A stretch of 64,000 nt of DNA. Source: Amanita rubescens. Taxonomy: Eukaryota; Basidiomycota; Agaricomycetes; Agaricales; Amanitaceae. Location: the NCBI GenBank assembly GCA_015039365.1, contig WION01000004.1, positions 1,116,001 to 1,180,000 of the forward strand, read 5' to 3'. Each line of letters opens with the position of its first letter. Within the stretch, counting starts at the first letter, position 1. The position numbers and the translations under genes were made by a program. The notes under the pieces were generated by a model. That model was given only the letters and a program-made list of their open reading frames with translations. It had not been told where the DNA came from and searched no databases. Below are positions 37,922 through 50,733 of the stretch, one piece after another.

Positions 37922-39343
37922 ATGAGTGCAATGGACACAGATGAGGCGTCCGTTGTTCTTTCATCAAACACGGCGTCTGGACTCAGTGTATCTTTGTGAG
38001 CAACATAATCTTTCTTTCATTATGACATCCTCAACCCTATCAGACACCCCTTACCTATCCTAAACATATCAGAGCATCTTACTCGACGCAGGCTGCAAAC
38101 GAATGGTTCCAATCCATTTCGTCTGTTGTCAATAGTTACCTTCACAATAGCAGGCTGATGATCTTTTTGTAGTCTTGGGAGCTTTGCTTGGCATTCAAGA
38201 TGGGCGTGAAGTCGAAATTGTAAACACTTTTGAATTAGCAGCCGTGGATGATGCCGTGGATCACGACTATCTGATTTCCAGGAGGGACCAATGTACGTGA
38301 ATCTGATGTCCACCTGTACCAGGATGCCCGTTGACACGCGTCGTCCAAGATAAGCAAGTCTTCCCTTCACTAGAATTCATTGGATGGTACACGGTGGCTT
38401 CGTATCCTACGACAAGACACATTGCTATTCATGAACAGGTACAGATCCTCTTCTTATGCTACCGGAAGCGCAACGCGTTTTTTCCCTGCCGACATATGCT
38501 GATACGCCACTGGTTCAGTTTACCGGGTATTGCTCCACGCCACTCCTACTCCTTTTGCAACCCGGTATTGCACTGGGAACAGGAAATAGCCTCAATGCGC
38601 AAGCCCTGCCATTCAAGGCATACGAGCCCTCAATTGAGATTCGAGAGCGAACATCTCGAGCTGTGTATATTGAGGTCCCGTATGCAGTTGAAACGGGCGA
38701 GGCAGAACGTATCGCTGTTGATTGGACGGCGAAAGGGGGAGGCACGAGCACGAGTTGTGAGTTTCACCATCAGATATTACGTCGCCGAGCTAGAAGCTTT
38801 ATTAGTGGAGACGCATTTGCAGACTGAACGATCGGCCGTGAAAATGCTACACGATCGGCTGCTCGTGTTGGTCAAGTATGTGACAGAAGTCATAGCAGGT
38901 AATTCGACATTGAGTTAGCGCGTGTGTTGCGCATGCTGAGAAAGATGTCAGGTCAAGCACCAAAGGACTATGCTACCCTTCGTTCACTATCGGCACTTGT
39001 TGCCTCGCTGCCTGCAACAGAAAATGTTTCGTTCCGGGACGAATTTGATACAGTTGGGTGATGTTCTACACCTGTTTTGAAGCAGAATCTGAAACGTGAC
39101 ACAGGAGTATGAAGATGTCCAATTGACGGCTATTCTGTCTTCGCTAACAAAGTCTACAAATAATCTAAATGATGTATGTGCCTCGGCGCCCAGCATTGCC
39201 TCCGATCTGACACATTTTAACAGTTTGTGGATAAACACAATGTCCTTTCGGCAAGTCGGGATGAACGTTCCGGGGCATCAATGCGTCGGAAGCAGATGGG
39301 GAAGCCGGGCGGATTCTTGGGCGACTGGGATCGCCAGCACTAG
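37922..39343 (+). CDS. CSN6: COP9 signalosome subunit 6 (MPN-minus domain)
   Basis: The start MSAMDTDEASVVLSSNTASG is spliced to LHPLPILNISEHLTR. The MPN domain continues LGALLGIQDGREVEIVNTFEL, QVFPSLEFIGWYTVASYPTT and IHEQ, lacking the metalloprotease JAMM motif as expected for CSN6. The following exons give FTGYCSTPLLLLLQPG and FKAYEPSIEIRERTSRAVYI, then C-terminal helices (VKMLHDRLLVLVKYVTEVIAG, MLRKMSGQAPKDYATLRSLSALVASLP). It pairs with CSN5 to form the deneddylase of cullin ligases. Overlapping short exons make some boundaries approximate. It starts 64 bp after the PARG stop, on the same strand. Confidence 0.9.
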
Positions 39344-39590
39344 CCTACATAGCCAGAATGACAATTGAACCGTGTGATTTGCCAAGCATGCCGAATCCTG
39401 TGCTTTTTACTCCAGCTTTGTTACCATTTGGGGTAAGCTCTAGTTGGACACGACACGCTTACATAAGTGCGCAGCAGGATCCTATAATGGCTGAGTGGGT
39501 TCCGTCTACAGCTTTCCTTCCAACCACCATCTGCCCTTTCGTCCTCCACTTTCTCTTCATTAAAGCACCCCGCAGCCTGCAGTGTGCATA

Positions 39591-40647
39591 ATGTCCGAAC
39601 ACACTCGATCACAATCTGTGGGCTTTGACGCTTTCTCCGACTATCAAAAGGCATTCGCGTCTTTTGATTCCTTTATAAACCCCACTACGGATCCCGTTGC
39701 CCCACATCCTGAAATATTCGAGTCAGAAGTTGACTCCAGCCTTGCAGGTTACGAGGGCCCTCTGGACTTTCTGAACAACCCCGTTTTCAGTATTCCATTG
39801 AACGACTCCTTTTTCAACAACAGTGCCCCTTCTGCCTTCACCTCTTCTTCAGACTCTGCCTACGACACAGTTTCTACCCGTTCAGAGTCCTTCTACAATT
39901 ACCCCAATTCGCCGTACCCTCCTTCCTCTTTCTCCTACGTTGATATGGATCTTGGCCAAGTCCATCCTAGAGGTGGCTCCGAATACGCGTGCAGTGCCAC
40001 GTTAAGTACTATGGACAATGCCGCCGACCCTACATCATTTGGTCCATTGCCACCAACACCACCCCGTAGCCCCATCAACTCTGCCAACAAAGTTTTCGAC
40101 AGGTCATACGCCAACTCTACCTGTTTCTCTGATTATTCCGGGGCCAGCGGCCCAGTCGCTTCTGAATACTTTTCTTCACTCGAGTTTGGGGCATCGGGCA
40201 TGAGCCACCCTACTGTTTCTCCGTTGAATGTATCCACGAGGACCTTGGGTCCTACGACAACTGCGATGGAAGAACACAAGATGGATCCTCGCAGGAAACA
40301 TAAATGTTCCAAGTGCACCCGTGGTAAGATATATTTTACCTTGTGCCCCCTTCGTAAGCTTATATCTCCTTCTAGCCTTCGCCAGGGCGTTCAACTTGAA
40401 AACACACATGGCTACTCATGACCCCAACAGGCTCAAGCCACACATCTGTCCCCATAGGAACTGTGCCAGGTCGTTCAGTCGCAAGCACGATCTTGGCCGC
40501 CACCTTACTAGCATTCATCGGGATGAAGCAGTGTCGGCGAAGCGTGCCATTGGAGTTGCTAAAGCAGATAGGTCATGGTGTCAAACTTGTGGAAAGGGTG
40601 GATTTGCAGGGCGAAGTTCGGGATGCAGTTGCCATGACATCAAGTAA
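39591..40647 (+). CDS. C2H2 zinc-finger transcription factor
   Basis: Starts MSEHTRSQSVGFDAFSDY; an in-frame ATG nine bases upstream is also open. About 230 residues of Ser/Pro/Asn-rich, probably disordered sequence precede two zinc fingers near the C-terminus. These are HKCSKCTR spliced to AFARAFNLKTHMATH, and HICPHRNCARSFSRKHDLGRHLTSIH. The intron lies inside the first finger. The tail adds CQTCGKGGFAG. The arrangement of two fingers after a long activation region is common in fungal regulators (msn2- or azf1-like). The target genes are unknown. Confidence 0.85.
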
Positions 40648-41204
40648 ATGGGTCGTTGTGATTTAGCCGCTGAGTAAGTGTTTATGTATCAATCGTTGAT
40701 GTGTTCTGAACATTCGTCAGGATATCGCTTCCAACTTGTCCGACGCCCCGCGCGCGCAGGTTTTGATGCCTTGTAGGCACCTCGTTCGAAGTGTGTCATG
40801 TTTCGTACCGCCTCATTATCGTGTTGGCCCCGTGACGGACATGATCTCGTTCGAACCATTCATTTCGTATATGTCATTATCCCAACCTTGGTATCGCTCC
40901 GTAGCCCCTGACTGTGATGCCTCACAGTTACCAGTATGTATACCCTTCCGAACGGACTGACATTCGAAATGATCGCTCTTTGTCGAACAATTCCCTGTTT
41001 GCATTCCTTTTCTTTGCCGAGTTATGTGCTTTTGGACTGTTCATTCGACAGACTTGATCCTTCAGTCAGTGTTAGTCTCGAAAATTATGAATGTACTTCT
41101 TTACGTCTATGGCTTGCAATTAAAAAGTTTGTGCCTTTACCAGTAATATATGGGTGACACAAACAGTGTCAATCTCAGTTACGGAAGAACATCAACCACG
41201 AACT
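40648..41204. other. Intergenic region
   Basis: About 560 bp between the C2H2 gene and MED6, containing only short, non-conserved open frames. It probably holds the zinc-finger 3' UTR and the MED6 promoter. Confidence 0.4.
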
Positions 41205-42359
41205 ATGGATATCGTCGACTTACACCCTCCTGATGACTATAGCCATCGCTTTTTCATCTGGCACGAATGGTTACAGGCTCGTCATTAGTGCTAGGGAGTC
41301 GCCGAATTCATCTCATTGCTTAAATTTCAGGTCAACGGACCACTTACGACTGAAAACGTGTTCGAGTACTTTGCTACCTCCATGTTCTACGATAAACAAA
41401 GCAACAATCAAGTGCTGCGCATGCAGACCATGCATACCGGACAATCCATTGAAAACGAGGCCGAGGAGCTCAGGTACGTGGGATGTCGTGTCAACATCTC
41501 GCCAGCTTCTGAGTGGGTATAACAGGCGATTTACTGGAATAGAATTTTCTCTCGTGCATTCCCAGCCTCCTTCTTTCTTCGTGATACAGAAGCGCGAACG
41601 CTTGTCCCCTGACGAAGGTGGGAGCTAGCATCGTGTTGTGGCGTATAGCTTGTTAATACGTAGGTCAGTCATACCGCTTGCGTCATATTTTATCATGAAC
41701 AATCGCATATACCAAGCGCCGGATCTCTATACAGTGCTTTCCAATCGACTTGTAAGGGAAATTTTCTGTGACTGTATATTCTCCGCGGCTAAACTTGTAA
41801 TAGCTCACGTCGCTGCATTCCCTCCAAGCATCCCTTGATACGTTACGCAAATACAGGCCAGATTACACACCGCGAACAGGATTTGCATGGCCTATTGTTG
41901 ACCCTTCCGTATCAGAGGAAAAGAAAAAAACAGAAGACGAAGAAGCCTCGTCCATCTCTGATGCCGAGACCACAACTGAAATACCAGCCCGAAAAGATAA
42001 CAAGAGGCGACAACAGAACAATTTACTACTCCTAAATGCTATGCGCACAACAGCTGCGCATATGAAGACATTGCCCCCATCGAATAATCTCTCATCCGCA
42101 GCAGAAGGTCCCGTTCCTTCGTCAACTGTACTATCGACTCGACCCTTGTCACCATCTACTCCCGCACCTACGTCCTCCCGCGGGGCGACACCTCATCCGT
42201 CGTTAGGTGCATCAGCGCCGGCCGCCGAGGGTCAAAAAGCTCAAACACATGCCAGAAAGAAAAAGAAACGTAAGCTGCCGACGGCCCCCGGTGCTTCATG
42301 CTCACGCTTCTTATTTTTCTCGTGTAGGAAGCTCACTTGCGCCACCTCCTGGATCCTAA
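41205..42359 (+). CDS. MED6: Mediator complex subunit 6
   Basis: Starts MDIVDLHPPDDYSHRFFIWHEWLQ and continues after introns with GPLTTENVFEYFATSMFYDK, SNNQVLRMQTMHTG, GIEFSLVHSQPPSFFVIQKRER and YFIMNNRIYQAPDLYTVLSNRL, all hallmarks of MED6. A low-complexity C-terminal part follows (EEKKKTEDEEASSIS, SSTVLSTRPLSPSTPAP), then a basic HARKKKKR. The last exon codes SSLAPPPGS. MED6 sits in the Mediator head and is needed for activated transcription by RNA polymerase II. It is convergent with the AP-3 sigma gene, with about 200 bp between stops. Confidence 0.92.
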
Positions 42360-42562
42360 TCATTTTCGAGCACAATACCGGAATATATTTTGCTAAAAAT
42401 ACAGATAGTCTCCTTAATGCCGAGGCTAGCTTTGTACTCTTCCCTCACAATTGCTAGCGATACTTAAAAATGCTATCAACTAGGAGTTAACAGACATCGC
42501 TATCTAAAACTCCGTGTCCGCCGGCTATTACACGAATTCAACTTACCACTGTTGGTCGACCC

Positions 42563-43375
42563 TCATCTCGTACCGACTCCCGCGAATTTGCCTGTGAGCC
42601 AAGTCAATGGAGTAACAGCGTTTGCACCTCGAGGCCCCAGCCCACTTCCTACTCCAAGCGATAATGGGTTAGATGATAAGAACGATTCCTTTCTAGCTTT
42701 TGTTGCATTTTGGACTGAAAGGGAGCTTTATTGTGCAACGTAAGGGGATGTACAAAAAATTAAACTTACCTCCTGTGGATATCTCTTCCACATTTGTTTC
42801 CAGAACTATCCCACCTTGTATAATTTCTGCAAGTATGTGGTGTACCTTTAGAACAAGTAAATAAACGAATATTACCCTCCGTATGAACACACTGTTCACC
42901 TCGTCAAAGTGAAAGACGAGATCCAATTCGCATACATTTTCAAATGCCCGATCTAGCGATTCGACAAATACCTGTTTTAATATGGTTGATTGATTACAAG
43001 CTTGAACCGTCTCTGACGTACGAACCTGTATCAAGTCCAGGACTCCCAGCTCGCTTTCAGAGCCGTCAACGACGAACACGAAATAGAGCGTAGCGTAACA
43101 CCGGTATACGACTCTCCACCTTTCGTCAGGGCCATCTCTCGGTCCGGCCAGGAATTCCTCTAGCTCCGGAGCATCGAGAAAGTTGCAAAGTCCAGCTGGT
43201 CGAGAGACGATGAGGGAATATATTTTCTGCACAAGCGTTTGCGCGGACTGGTGAAGTGGCGAGTAGAACTTTGTTAGACGGGATACGCCAGATGTGTTGA
43301 CTGGAGAATCTGCATAAGTTTCAAGGCCCAGGGCAAGAATAAGTGGACGCAACAGATCAAGACGGCATGGATCAT
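42563..43375 (-). CDS. APS3: AP-3 adaptor complex sigma subunit
   Basis: The first exon codes MIHAVLI; splicing to acceptor CTCCAG gives FNTSGVSRLTKFYSP, the standard small-chain start. Further motifs: RVVYRCYATLYFVFVVDGSE, LDLIQVRTSETVQ, ELDLVFHFDEV spliced to HHILAEIIQGGIVLETN, and VEEISTGG spliced to VQNATKARKES. The final exon adds a Ser/Gly-rich tail and stops at 42563-42565. AP-3 sorts membrane proteins to the vacuole or lysosome; the sequence ETNVEEI..V..A.K resembles the sigma-3 rather than sigma-1/2 types. The forward-strand open frame across 42480-42745 is the antisense shadow of the last exon. Confidence 0.92.
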
Positions 43376-43607
43376 GACGGAAGTACGGCAGGACTGTTAA
43401 TTTGTGTTTGACTCACTACAGGCAGGGCGGTGAATTCATGATGTCTGGAATAGGGCTGAAATAGCAACAGAATAAATAATTTCATGTTAGTAAAAAATGA
43501 TTACAAAATTCAGAGAAATGATGCATTTCAGGTACAAGTTTCTGATATAATTCTAGCTGCCACTAAACGGCGTGGTAGTGACTAGTACGTGATGTGCGCC
43601 GAAAATG

Positions 43608-44458
43608 TCAAACAAACCAAACAATGAACAGAACTGTCTCTCCCACAATCTAGCGCAACGTCGGAGTCAAGTCAACTAATCCAGAGGTTTTACGCCTCAC
43701 AGAGGCATTGACAAAGTACTACATTCTCATTGAAACTTGCTCTCAATGTGTTCGAATTTTACCTAACAAATCGCAACTTTACAAAGAGGCGGTCGGGAAA
43801 TGGCGACGCCGCTCGGAGTTCTATCGGCCGTCCCGGGGGGATGAGGCTGCAAGGGAGAGGTTCTTCTCCGCTGTAGACAAGGCTTGCGAAACTGAGTCAA
43901 GAGCCCCTGAAAAGTGTGTTTTCAACTCGCTGCGTGATGCCCTTCTCAATACTGTATCTTCCCAAGTTGCTATCTGATTGTTTTTGCGTGTTCGGCAGCC
44001 ATTCAGGTCATTATGGACCAAGATTTTCCGAAGCTATGCGAGCCTGATCGCTGCCATATTCTGAATGGATCTCAACAGCTTTCGTATGTATCTAGTGTAC
44101 TAACATCGTTTTCTATACATTAACATTCATGCAGTGCCGAACGACTCAATCCGAACATCGCTTTGGCGTCTACGTCAAGTTCGAGTGCAGCTGCACGGTT
44201 TCCGCCTCATCTGGTGTCTGCTTTCTTCCCAGCAACTCGACCAAAACAAGCTTTGGGGGAACTTATTGATAAACAAGTCTCTTACCGAGATCCCAAGAAC
44301 GGAAAAACCAGACAATGTACCGTGACGGACTGTATAACAAGCCATGTTAGAGGAACATTCTATGTGATTACAGATAGCGATGGATGGGATGAGGAGGTCA
44401 ATGAGGATGAAATGTGGAATTTGCTGGACAAGACTCTTCAGCATGAAACTGAAAAATA
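43608..44458 (+). CDS. Hypothetical protein, 5' end unresolved
   Basis: The family was not recognised. The open frame includes NPEVLRLTEALTKYYILIETCSQCVRI and a basic-helical stretch KEAVGKWRRRSEFYRPSRGDEAARERFF. It is then spliced to VIMDQDFPKLCEPDRCHILNG, an Ala/Ser-rich linker and a C-terminal block (QALGELIDKQVSYRDPK, CTVTDCITSHVRGTFYVITD, acidic VNEDEMWNLLDK) that could be a small beta-barrel such as a Tudor-like fold. The upstream ATG at 43608 (MSNKPNNEQNCLSHNLAQ) is in a frame one base off from the main frame, so either an unseen intron or a one-base insertion lies near 43660. Start coordinates are tentative. Confidence 0.5.
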
Positions 44459-45179
44459 AATAAAAATCATCCTCGCTCTACACGACTGCAATCATACATA
44501 TGCAATATCCAACAGGAATATCTGAAATTCTCCATTCAGGACTCGAAATGCAACTTCCTGTATAACACTCTCAGGCTGCTCGCAACAGGCCTCCTGTATG
44601 CTCTATGATCAAAACATTCTACTCCTGGTTCCATTAATGCTCGTGTAGCATCGTACTGGTGGGTATGGGTACGGGATTCTTTGATTATATCCGTACGTAA
44701 TCCATAGGATATCGTATAGGGTACATGTGGAAAGTTAGACATGTACGCCCGAAGTTTCAATATATCATTTCCGACAGGTATCTGGATTCTGAACCTAAAG
44801 GCCTAATACTAGTAATAGTCAACACGCCATAGGAACCGAACAGGCAAGGTCGTGGCCGCCGTAAGCCGACGCTTATCTAGTAACATAATATCTGCGATCA
44901 AAGGCTACATACACTGTACAGATTCGGACGCATTTCAATCTTGTTCCAAGTTGACATCATAATCGTACTCGTCCATCTCTTCATCTGTGCCCTCAGCTTC
45001 AAATGCACTCCAGTGATCCACATCTATCGTACTCCCAGGGAGCATGGACCGCCCCTCTGCTTCCTCTTTGGGCATCGATGTCGATTTATATGAGTCCGGA
45101 AATATATTTCAGCCCTGCCTGTGACTGTAATCTACTGTACTAGACTATAGGAGTAAGTAAGATACGCGTCAATGGTGCA
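44459..45179. other. Intergenic region with two unexplained minus-strand open frames
   Basis: The unknown gene ends with an ATAAATAAAA-like signal. On the minus strand two open frames remain unexplained. One spans about 44536-44800 (FRIQIPVGNDILKLRAYMSN...). The other is short and acidic at about 44938-45089 (STIDVDHWSAFEAEGTDEEM...). Neither has a clear start, splice partner or relative, so no gene is called. Confidence 0.35.
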
Positions 45180-48094
45180 CTATGTGTCTCGCGGTAGTTT
45201 CCATTCAGGCTGTAGCCTCCCCGCAAGACTACTGACAGGCCCGGCTAATCCACCCTGACTCTTAAAACTCTCCAGGAAATTTTTAATGAGATTATAGTCG
45301 ATGTTCTCTGCGACATCTTCGTCGTCCTCGTCGCGCTCGAGTGTTGCTCTAAGTTCAGCTTCCATTGCTGCTTCAATGTCTTGTTCCTCTTCTTGGATCG
45401 TAGGTTCTTGAATTCTACCCTTTCCTTTTACGTCGGGCCTTCCAGCTTTCGTTTTTGGGCCTCGTGCGCGGGCTAGCTCCTCGTCCATAGCTCTCATAAC
45501 AGCCTCGAAGGAGTCGAGAGTTTGATTACCAGTTTGTCCGGGGGCAGGCGTCACTTTTTCAACATCTACTTCCTTGTCGGCCGCAGCAGGTCGTTTGGGG
45601 CGTTCAGCTCTGGACTCCTTGATCGTCGCACTTGCAGGTAAGAACGCTGAACCAAATCAATATCCGCTGGCTTGGTACTTCAATCTGCTCACCTCCACGA
45701 CTTTTTCGATCACGGATTATCTCGTTCCACTGATCATCGCTTATTCCTAGAGCTTGCCTTGAAAACTCCAAGAACTCTTCCTCTTCTTCCTGCATGTCGA
45801 TTTCGACTTCTCCAACAACTTGCGGCATTTCTTCCTCTGATTCTTCGTCCTGATCCTCTTCGTCTGTCTCATCATCCGAATCAACCCCTTCGTATTTGTC
45901 ACGAGGCAAAATTGGAGGTCTGATCGGCTTCTCTTGAGCGGTGGAAGTGTCTACTTTGTCAGTTTTGATGGTGGCTGATGCTACTCTTTGCGAGCTGCTA
46001 AATGAGGGTGGCATCTTTCCATACTCTGAAGGTTCCAGGGCCGGGACAAGCTTGTCCATAGCTGCCAGCCTCTCAGCATCGTCCATCTCCTTTTCGTCCA
46101 TCTCAACATCGGACTCCTCTGAATCTGCTATCTCCTCATCGCTGAATTCTTCGTCTGAAAACTGTTCACTGAATTTTTGTAAGCTAGGTTTGGTATACAG
46201 CAATGTAGAAACTTACTCCTCAAATCGGGCCCCCTCAATGTCTCCTTCTCCTTCGACGAACTGTTCCACCTTCGTTGCCAGTTCCTGCAACTTTGCTGCC
46301 TGTGCAGACGCCAAACGGTCCTCTGTTTCGGCAGGTTTGTCAATATCCATTGTGTCGCTTGGTCTTCGCGCTTCAACATTTGACGATGCCATCGTCTTCT
46401 CCAGCATTTCGTCAAAATCCCGAGCGTCGACGTTTAGCCATTCGTCGTTGTCCTCCTGATCAGGGACATCCGGTAGAACGGGAACTTGGGATATGGCTAG
46501 ATTTACTTGAGAGGTAAATGATGGTCGAGATGCGCTGCTAGGAGGAAATGAGGATTAGTTATGAGAGGATAGGTCATAAACCTACTCTTCGCGGCGTGCT
46601 TTAATGTATACAGATGCTGCCTTATCCTCCAAAGCTTGCCATAATTCTGATCCTTGCATCTCACCCTTAAAGTAGTCTGTCGAGGCAAGATTTTGCAGAT
46701 ACTTGATATAATGGGAGTCGCGGCGCAAGGCGTCTTTATTGGCATCCGCCTACATCATAATGTGTAAGAGGTTATCTTAGTGTGAATGAGGACATACAGA
46801 TGACTTGGCAGATTCAGCTGTTTCAACGGCATCGTGTCGATTTTTTGTTTCTTGATAAAGCATTTCAAAGCCAACGGCCTATTATAAACAGTGAATGGAC
46901 AAGATCCGCACAGAAACCACAGACATACAATTTTCATTCCGACATCCTTCCACCTCCATTCCTTAGTTCCTTCCTTTTCTTGCCAACGTCCAAATATCTT
47001 TGGTGGGAAGAATTTTTGTCCGACCAGTTGCGCATACGCTGTCCTCGTCAATCTGACAGGCCTCAGTACTGAAGTATGAGGCGGGAAGCGGGTCATTCTG
47101 TGCGCAGCCTACTACGCTGTGAAGAACGGCAGATGAAAGGACTAGGGTACATACACGAAGTTGTATGGCATCTCTCGTATAAAAAGTCTCCACAGCTCTC
47201 TGTACCAAGGATGGGTTGTCTGCCAAGGCCCTAGCAATATCAACTGGAATCCACGCTTTCATAACGTGAATGTGATTTTTCAGGTCCGTTGGATATCTAT
47301 GTACGTTAGAAAAGTGCGCGTGTGGGCGGCAAAGTTAAGCGTACCCAGATATCCGCCGCCAAACAAGCTCCTCCACTGCGGCGGGCGCGAAGGTGTCTTG
47401 ATCTGGATCTCTGACCGGCTTCAGAGCGTCCTCGGCGGAAATCCACTTGCCATCACTTTCGTCTTTCCATTCTTCATCGTCACTTTCAGGAAGACCTGGT
47501 AACTTGCGACGGTGGACTCTCCTAGAGGAAGGAGATATGTGTGAGAGGGGAACGAGATGCAGGCGTGAGTTATAAATCCAGACCTAAACGCGAACAGAGT
47601 GAATAACGAGACCTCTCACCAGACAGACAAAGGTGGGGCGCACCCTGTTTTCAGAGTTTGAGGGTTTAACCCAGGAAGGCAGAGCTTCCGCTCCTTCTAT
47701 GAGAATAAATTCACCGTCTGAGTCGAACACGCTACACATGTCAATGAGACTGCGATATCCAGGTTCGCGAAGATGAGACGCACGAGATGGCAAGATCCCA
47801 TTTTGCGCTGATTTGCTTTAGCAGCCATACGACCACCCACTCGTCGTCTACCGAGTCGCCGACACGCATCGTTCCTTGAAGCAAGTACCGGTCTGAATCT
47901 TCTGGGTTTTTGGTTACCTTGAGCTCGAAGGAGTCGCGGTGCCATATGAAAGCTGGGAGTAAATCGTCTAAAAATGCAAGGACCGCGGCAGCAAAGGATG
48001 ACACTGCTTCGGCGTCTGCGAGAGCAGCAGGTGGATGGAGTGCATACTGGAGAGTGTCATCTGCGATGGCGGGCGGGCGATTGAAGATGTCCAT
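45180..48094 (-). CDS. Ecdysoneless/SGT1 (ECD) family protein
   Basis: Starts [20 protein letters not shown]. The conserved ECD N-terminal region follows: [71 protein letters not shown] and [20 protein letters not shown]. The middle has [14 protein letters not shown] and the second half is very acidic ([34 protein letters not shown]), with a C-terminal [26 protein letters not shown] proteins link to pre-mRNA splicing (Prp8 handling), cell cycle and transcription. The start codon lies 18 bp from that of the V-ATPase subunit F gene on the other strand. Confidence 0.9.
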
Positions 48095-48112
48095 CGGGAT
48101 GACGTAATCAGT

Positions 48113-48614
48113 ATGGCGTCGTTCAACGACCGGTCACTTATCGCTGTCATCGGCGACGAGGACTCCATCACCGGTCTGCTGCTCGCTGGAATCGGTCATG
48201 TAAACCAATTACAGAAGAAGAATTTTCTCATTGTCGACCCAAGTACCTCAATTCAACCTCCCAGCCTCGCTTGTTCACTAAACCAACTTCCAGAAACACA
48301 GGTCTCCGCAATAGAGGCAGCGTTCCAAGAATTCACAGAACGTAAAGACATCGCCATCCTCCTCATCAACCAACATGTGCGAGCCAGTCTGTCGTCTTGC
48401 ACTTTCTCCTCTTGACATTCTGTAGATTGCGGAAAAGATCCGACCAACTGTGGACAAGTATCATCAGGCATTTCCAGCCGTTTTGGAGATACCGTCCAAA
48501 GATCACCCATACGGTATGTCGCGCCGTAGTCCCATGTATACCCCGGCTTATCTTCGACTAGACCCATCCAAGGACTCCGTCCTTAAGCGAGTGCAGAAAC
48601 TAGTTGGAGATTGA
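48113..48614 (+). CDS. VMA7: V-type ATPase subunit F
   Basis: Four exons. [31 protein letters not shown] and [26 protein letters not shown] are separated by an intron with donor [16 protein letters not shown] is then spliced to [29 protein letters not shown], followed by [17 protein letters not shown]. This is the full subunit F of about 118 residues, which sits in the central stalk of the V1 sector and couples ATP hydrolysis to rotation at the vacuolar membrane. Confidence 0.96.
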
Positions 48615-48701
48615 GCGACTCACTGTATACTAGTATTGGCATAATAGATACGGTATCACGTTCATGTATACATGACTTATATGTTACATTCAAATGGGGG
48701 T

Positions 48702-50020
48702 CTATGTAAATGTACTCCACCTCATGACAGGCTCGTTGTCTCCGATGCCTGGAGTTCGCTCGATGAAGATGCGAACGGGATTAGGATGGCCAGTACCTGC
48801 AAAAACAAGGTTAGAAGGGGGTCAAAGAACGGACGCTAGATCTTACTAGGCATATCCACTAGTAGATATCTAAACACAAAGTAACCCTGCTCATTCTGGT
48901 TCTAGTCAGTCAAGGCCCTTCTCCAGGGGAATGGATTTACTCTTACCCGAATTAAATCGGCGTGTACCTCTCCGTCTGTAAATGTCTGACCGCGCGATTT
49001 GACCACATCTCCTATTCTCTTTGATCCCCGAAGTGATGAAAACATCCCTGCAATGTCCCACGTCCATCTATCATCCTTTTTCTGTGTGTTGGCCGCTCCC
49101 TGCGGAGCTGGCGGCAGTGAAGGCATAATCTGCTTTTCCATCCCACTCAGATACCTAAACAGGTCCCGTAGCTTCTCCAGCGCGGCCTCCGCCTTATCCT
49201 TTGACCACTCCAGTGACTCATCGAGGGTCAGATTTGATACCTTCCCATACTTTTCTTCAGCCCACTCGTTCGCCTTTTCGAGCAACGACAGTTCAGACTG
49301 CGGCTGCGTCCACCCTTCCGGTTTGCCTTGCACGTAGAAGGTTAAAATCATGTGTTCGTTGCCATAAACGTCCACCATGACTTGAGATGTTACATGTCTG
49401 TTCCGATGACGAGGCCGATGATCCAAAGGTGGATTATTGTGGAAAGCTAATGGCCCGTTCATGTACTTTGCAATCTAGCCCAGTATAAATCGAGTTTCAT
49501 CTCGAAACGGACAATGGGGCTGACCTTGGGCGAAGCTTTAATGCGCTCACACGCATCGTTGTACAGTACGGTTGGAGAATTCTTGGAGAACAGCTCCGTG
49601 CCAACAGAATAGAGGAGCAGCGCAGATAACCCTGCACCAATGAAAATGACGGTTAAGTTTGTCGTCCTTTCTGTCGTTCGCAACACTGAATTGAACATGG
49701 TCAGCTGGTGGAACAACAAATCGTCTTTTTCACTAACCCTTTCCCCTAGCACTCAACTCTGACCACTTCTTGACTTTCTCGCCCTGTTTAAGTGCATCCG
49801 TAGGTATCCCTAGTTGGAACGGTCCAACCGTATCTCGCGCAGGAATTGAAGGACCTGACCGTTGTGTATCCAGAGAATGGGACAAGGTTGAAGATGCACC
49901 GATATCGCGGTGCGTTGCATAGCGCCCTCTCGGAGCCGTAGATAGATTTCGAAGCTGAGCTAACCTCCACAGATAACCTGAGCATCGAAGTGGTTGTGGA
50001 ATGGAGCACATCACGCTCAT
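48702..50020 (-). CDS. TIM21: TIM21, component of the TIM23 import complex
   Basis: The N-terminus is an Arg-rich mitochondrial presequence (MSVMCSIPQPLRCSGYLWRL). Conserved parts follow: KKWSELSARGK, the inner-membrane helix NLTVIFIGAGLSALLLYSV, LFSKNSPTVLYNDACERIKASPK, LAFHNNPP, RHRNRHVTSQV and the beta domain MILTFYVQGKPEGW. An insert around ANEWAEEKYG is longer than in yeast. The end is DLIRNEQGYFVFRYLLVDMP and MRWSTFT. TIM21 reads the TOM complex from the intermembrane space and links import to the respiratory chain. It converges on the V-ATPase F gene. Confidence 0.92.
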
Positions 50021-50149
50021 GGTGCACTCTTACACACACTCACATCCAAATTTAGCCACACAACCTCAAGTTAGATAAAAGTTCACAGGAGATAATAATA
50101 GTAACGTAGTATGACAGTGACTGTTAATACAAAGAAATCGACAACAATT

Positions 50150-50733
<584 letters not shown>

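Noticed and set aside
42480..42745. Plus-strand open frame after MED6 with protein-like composition
   Set aside because: It is the antisense of the last AP-3 sigma exon (VQNATKARKES...), which fits its family and splice signals well.
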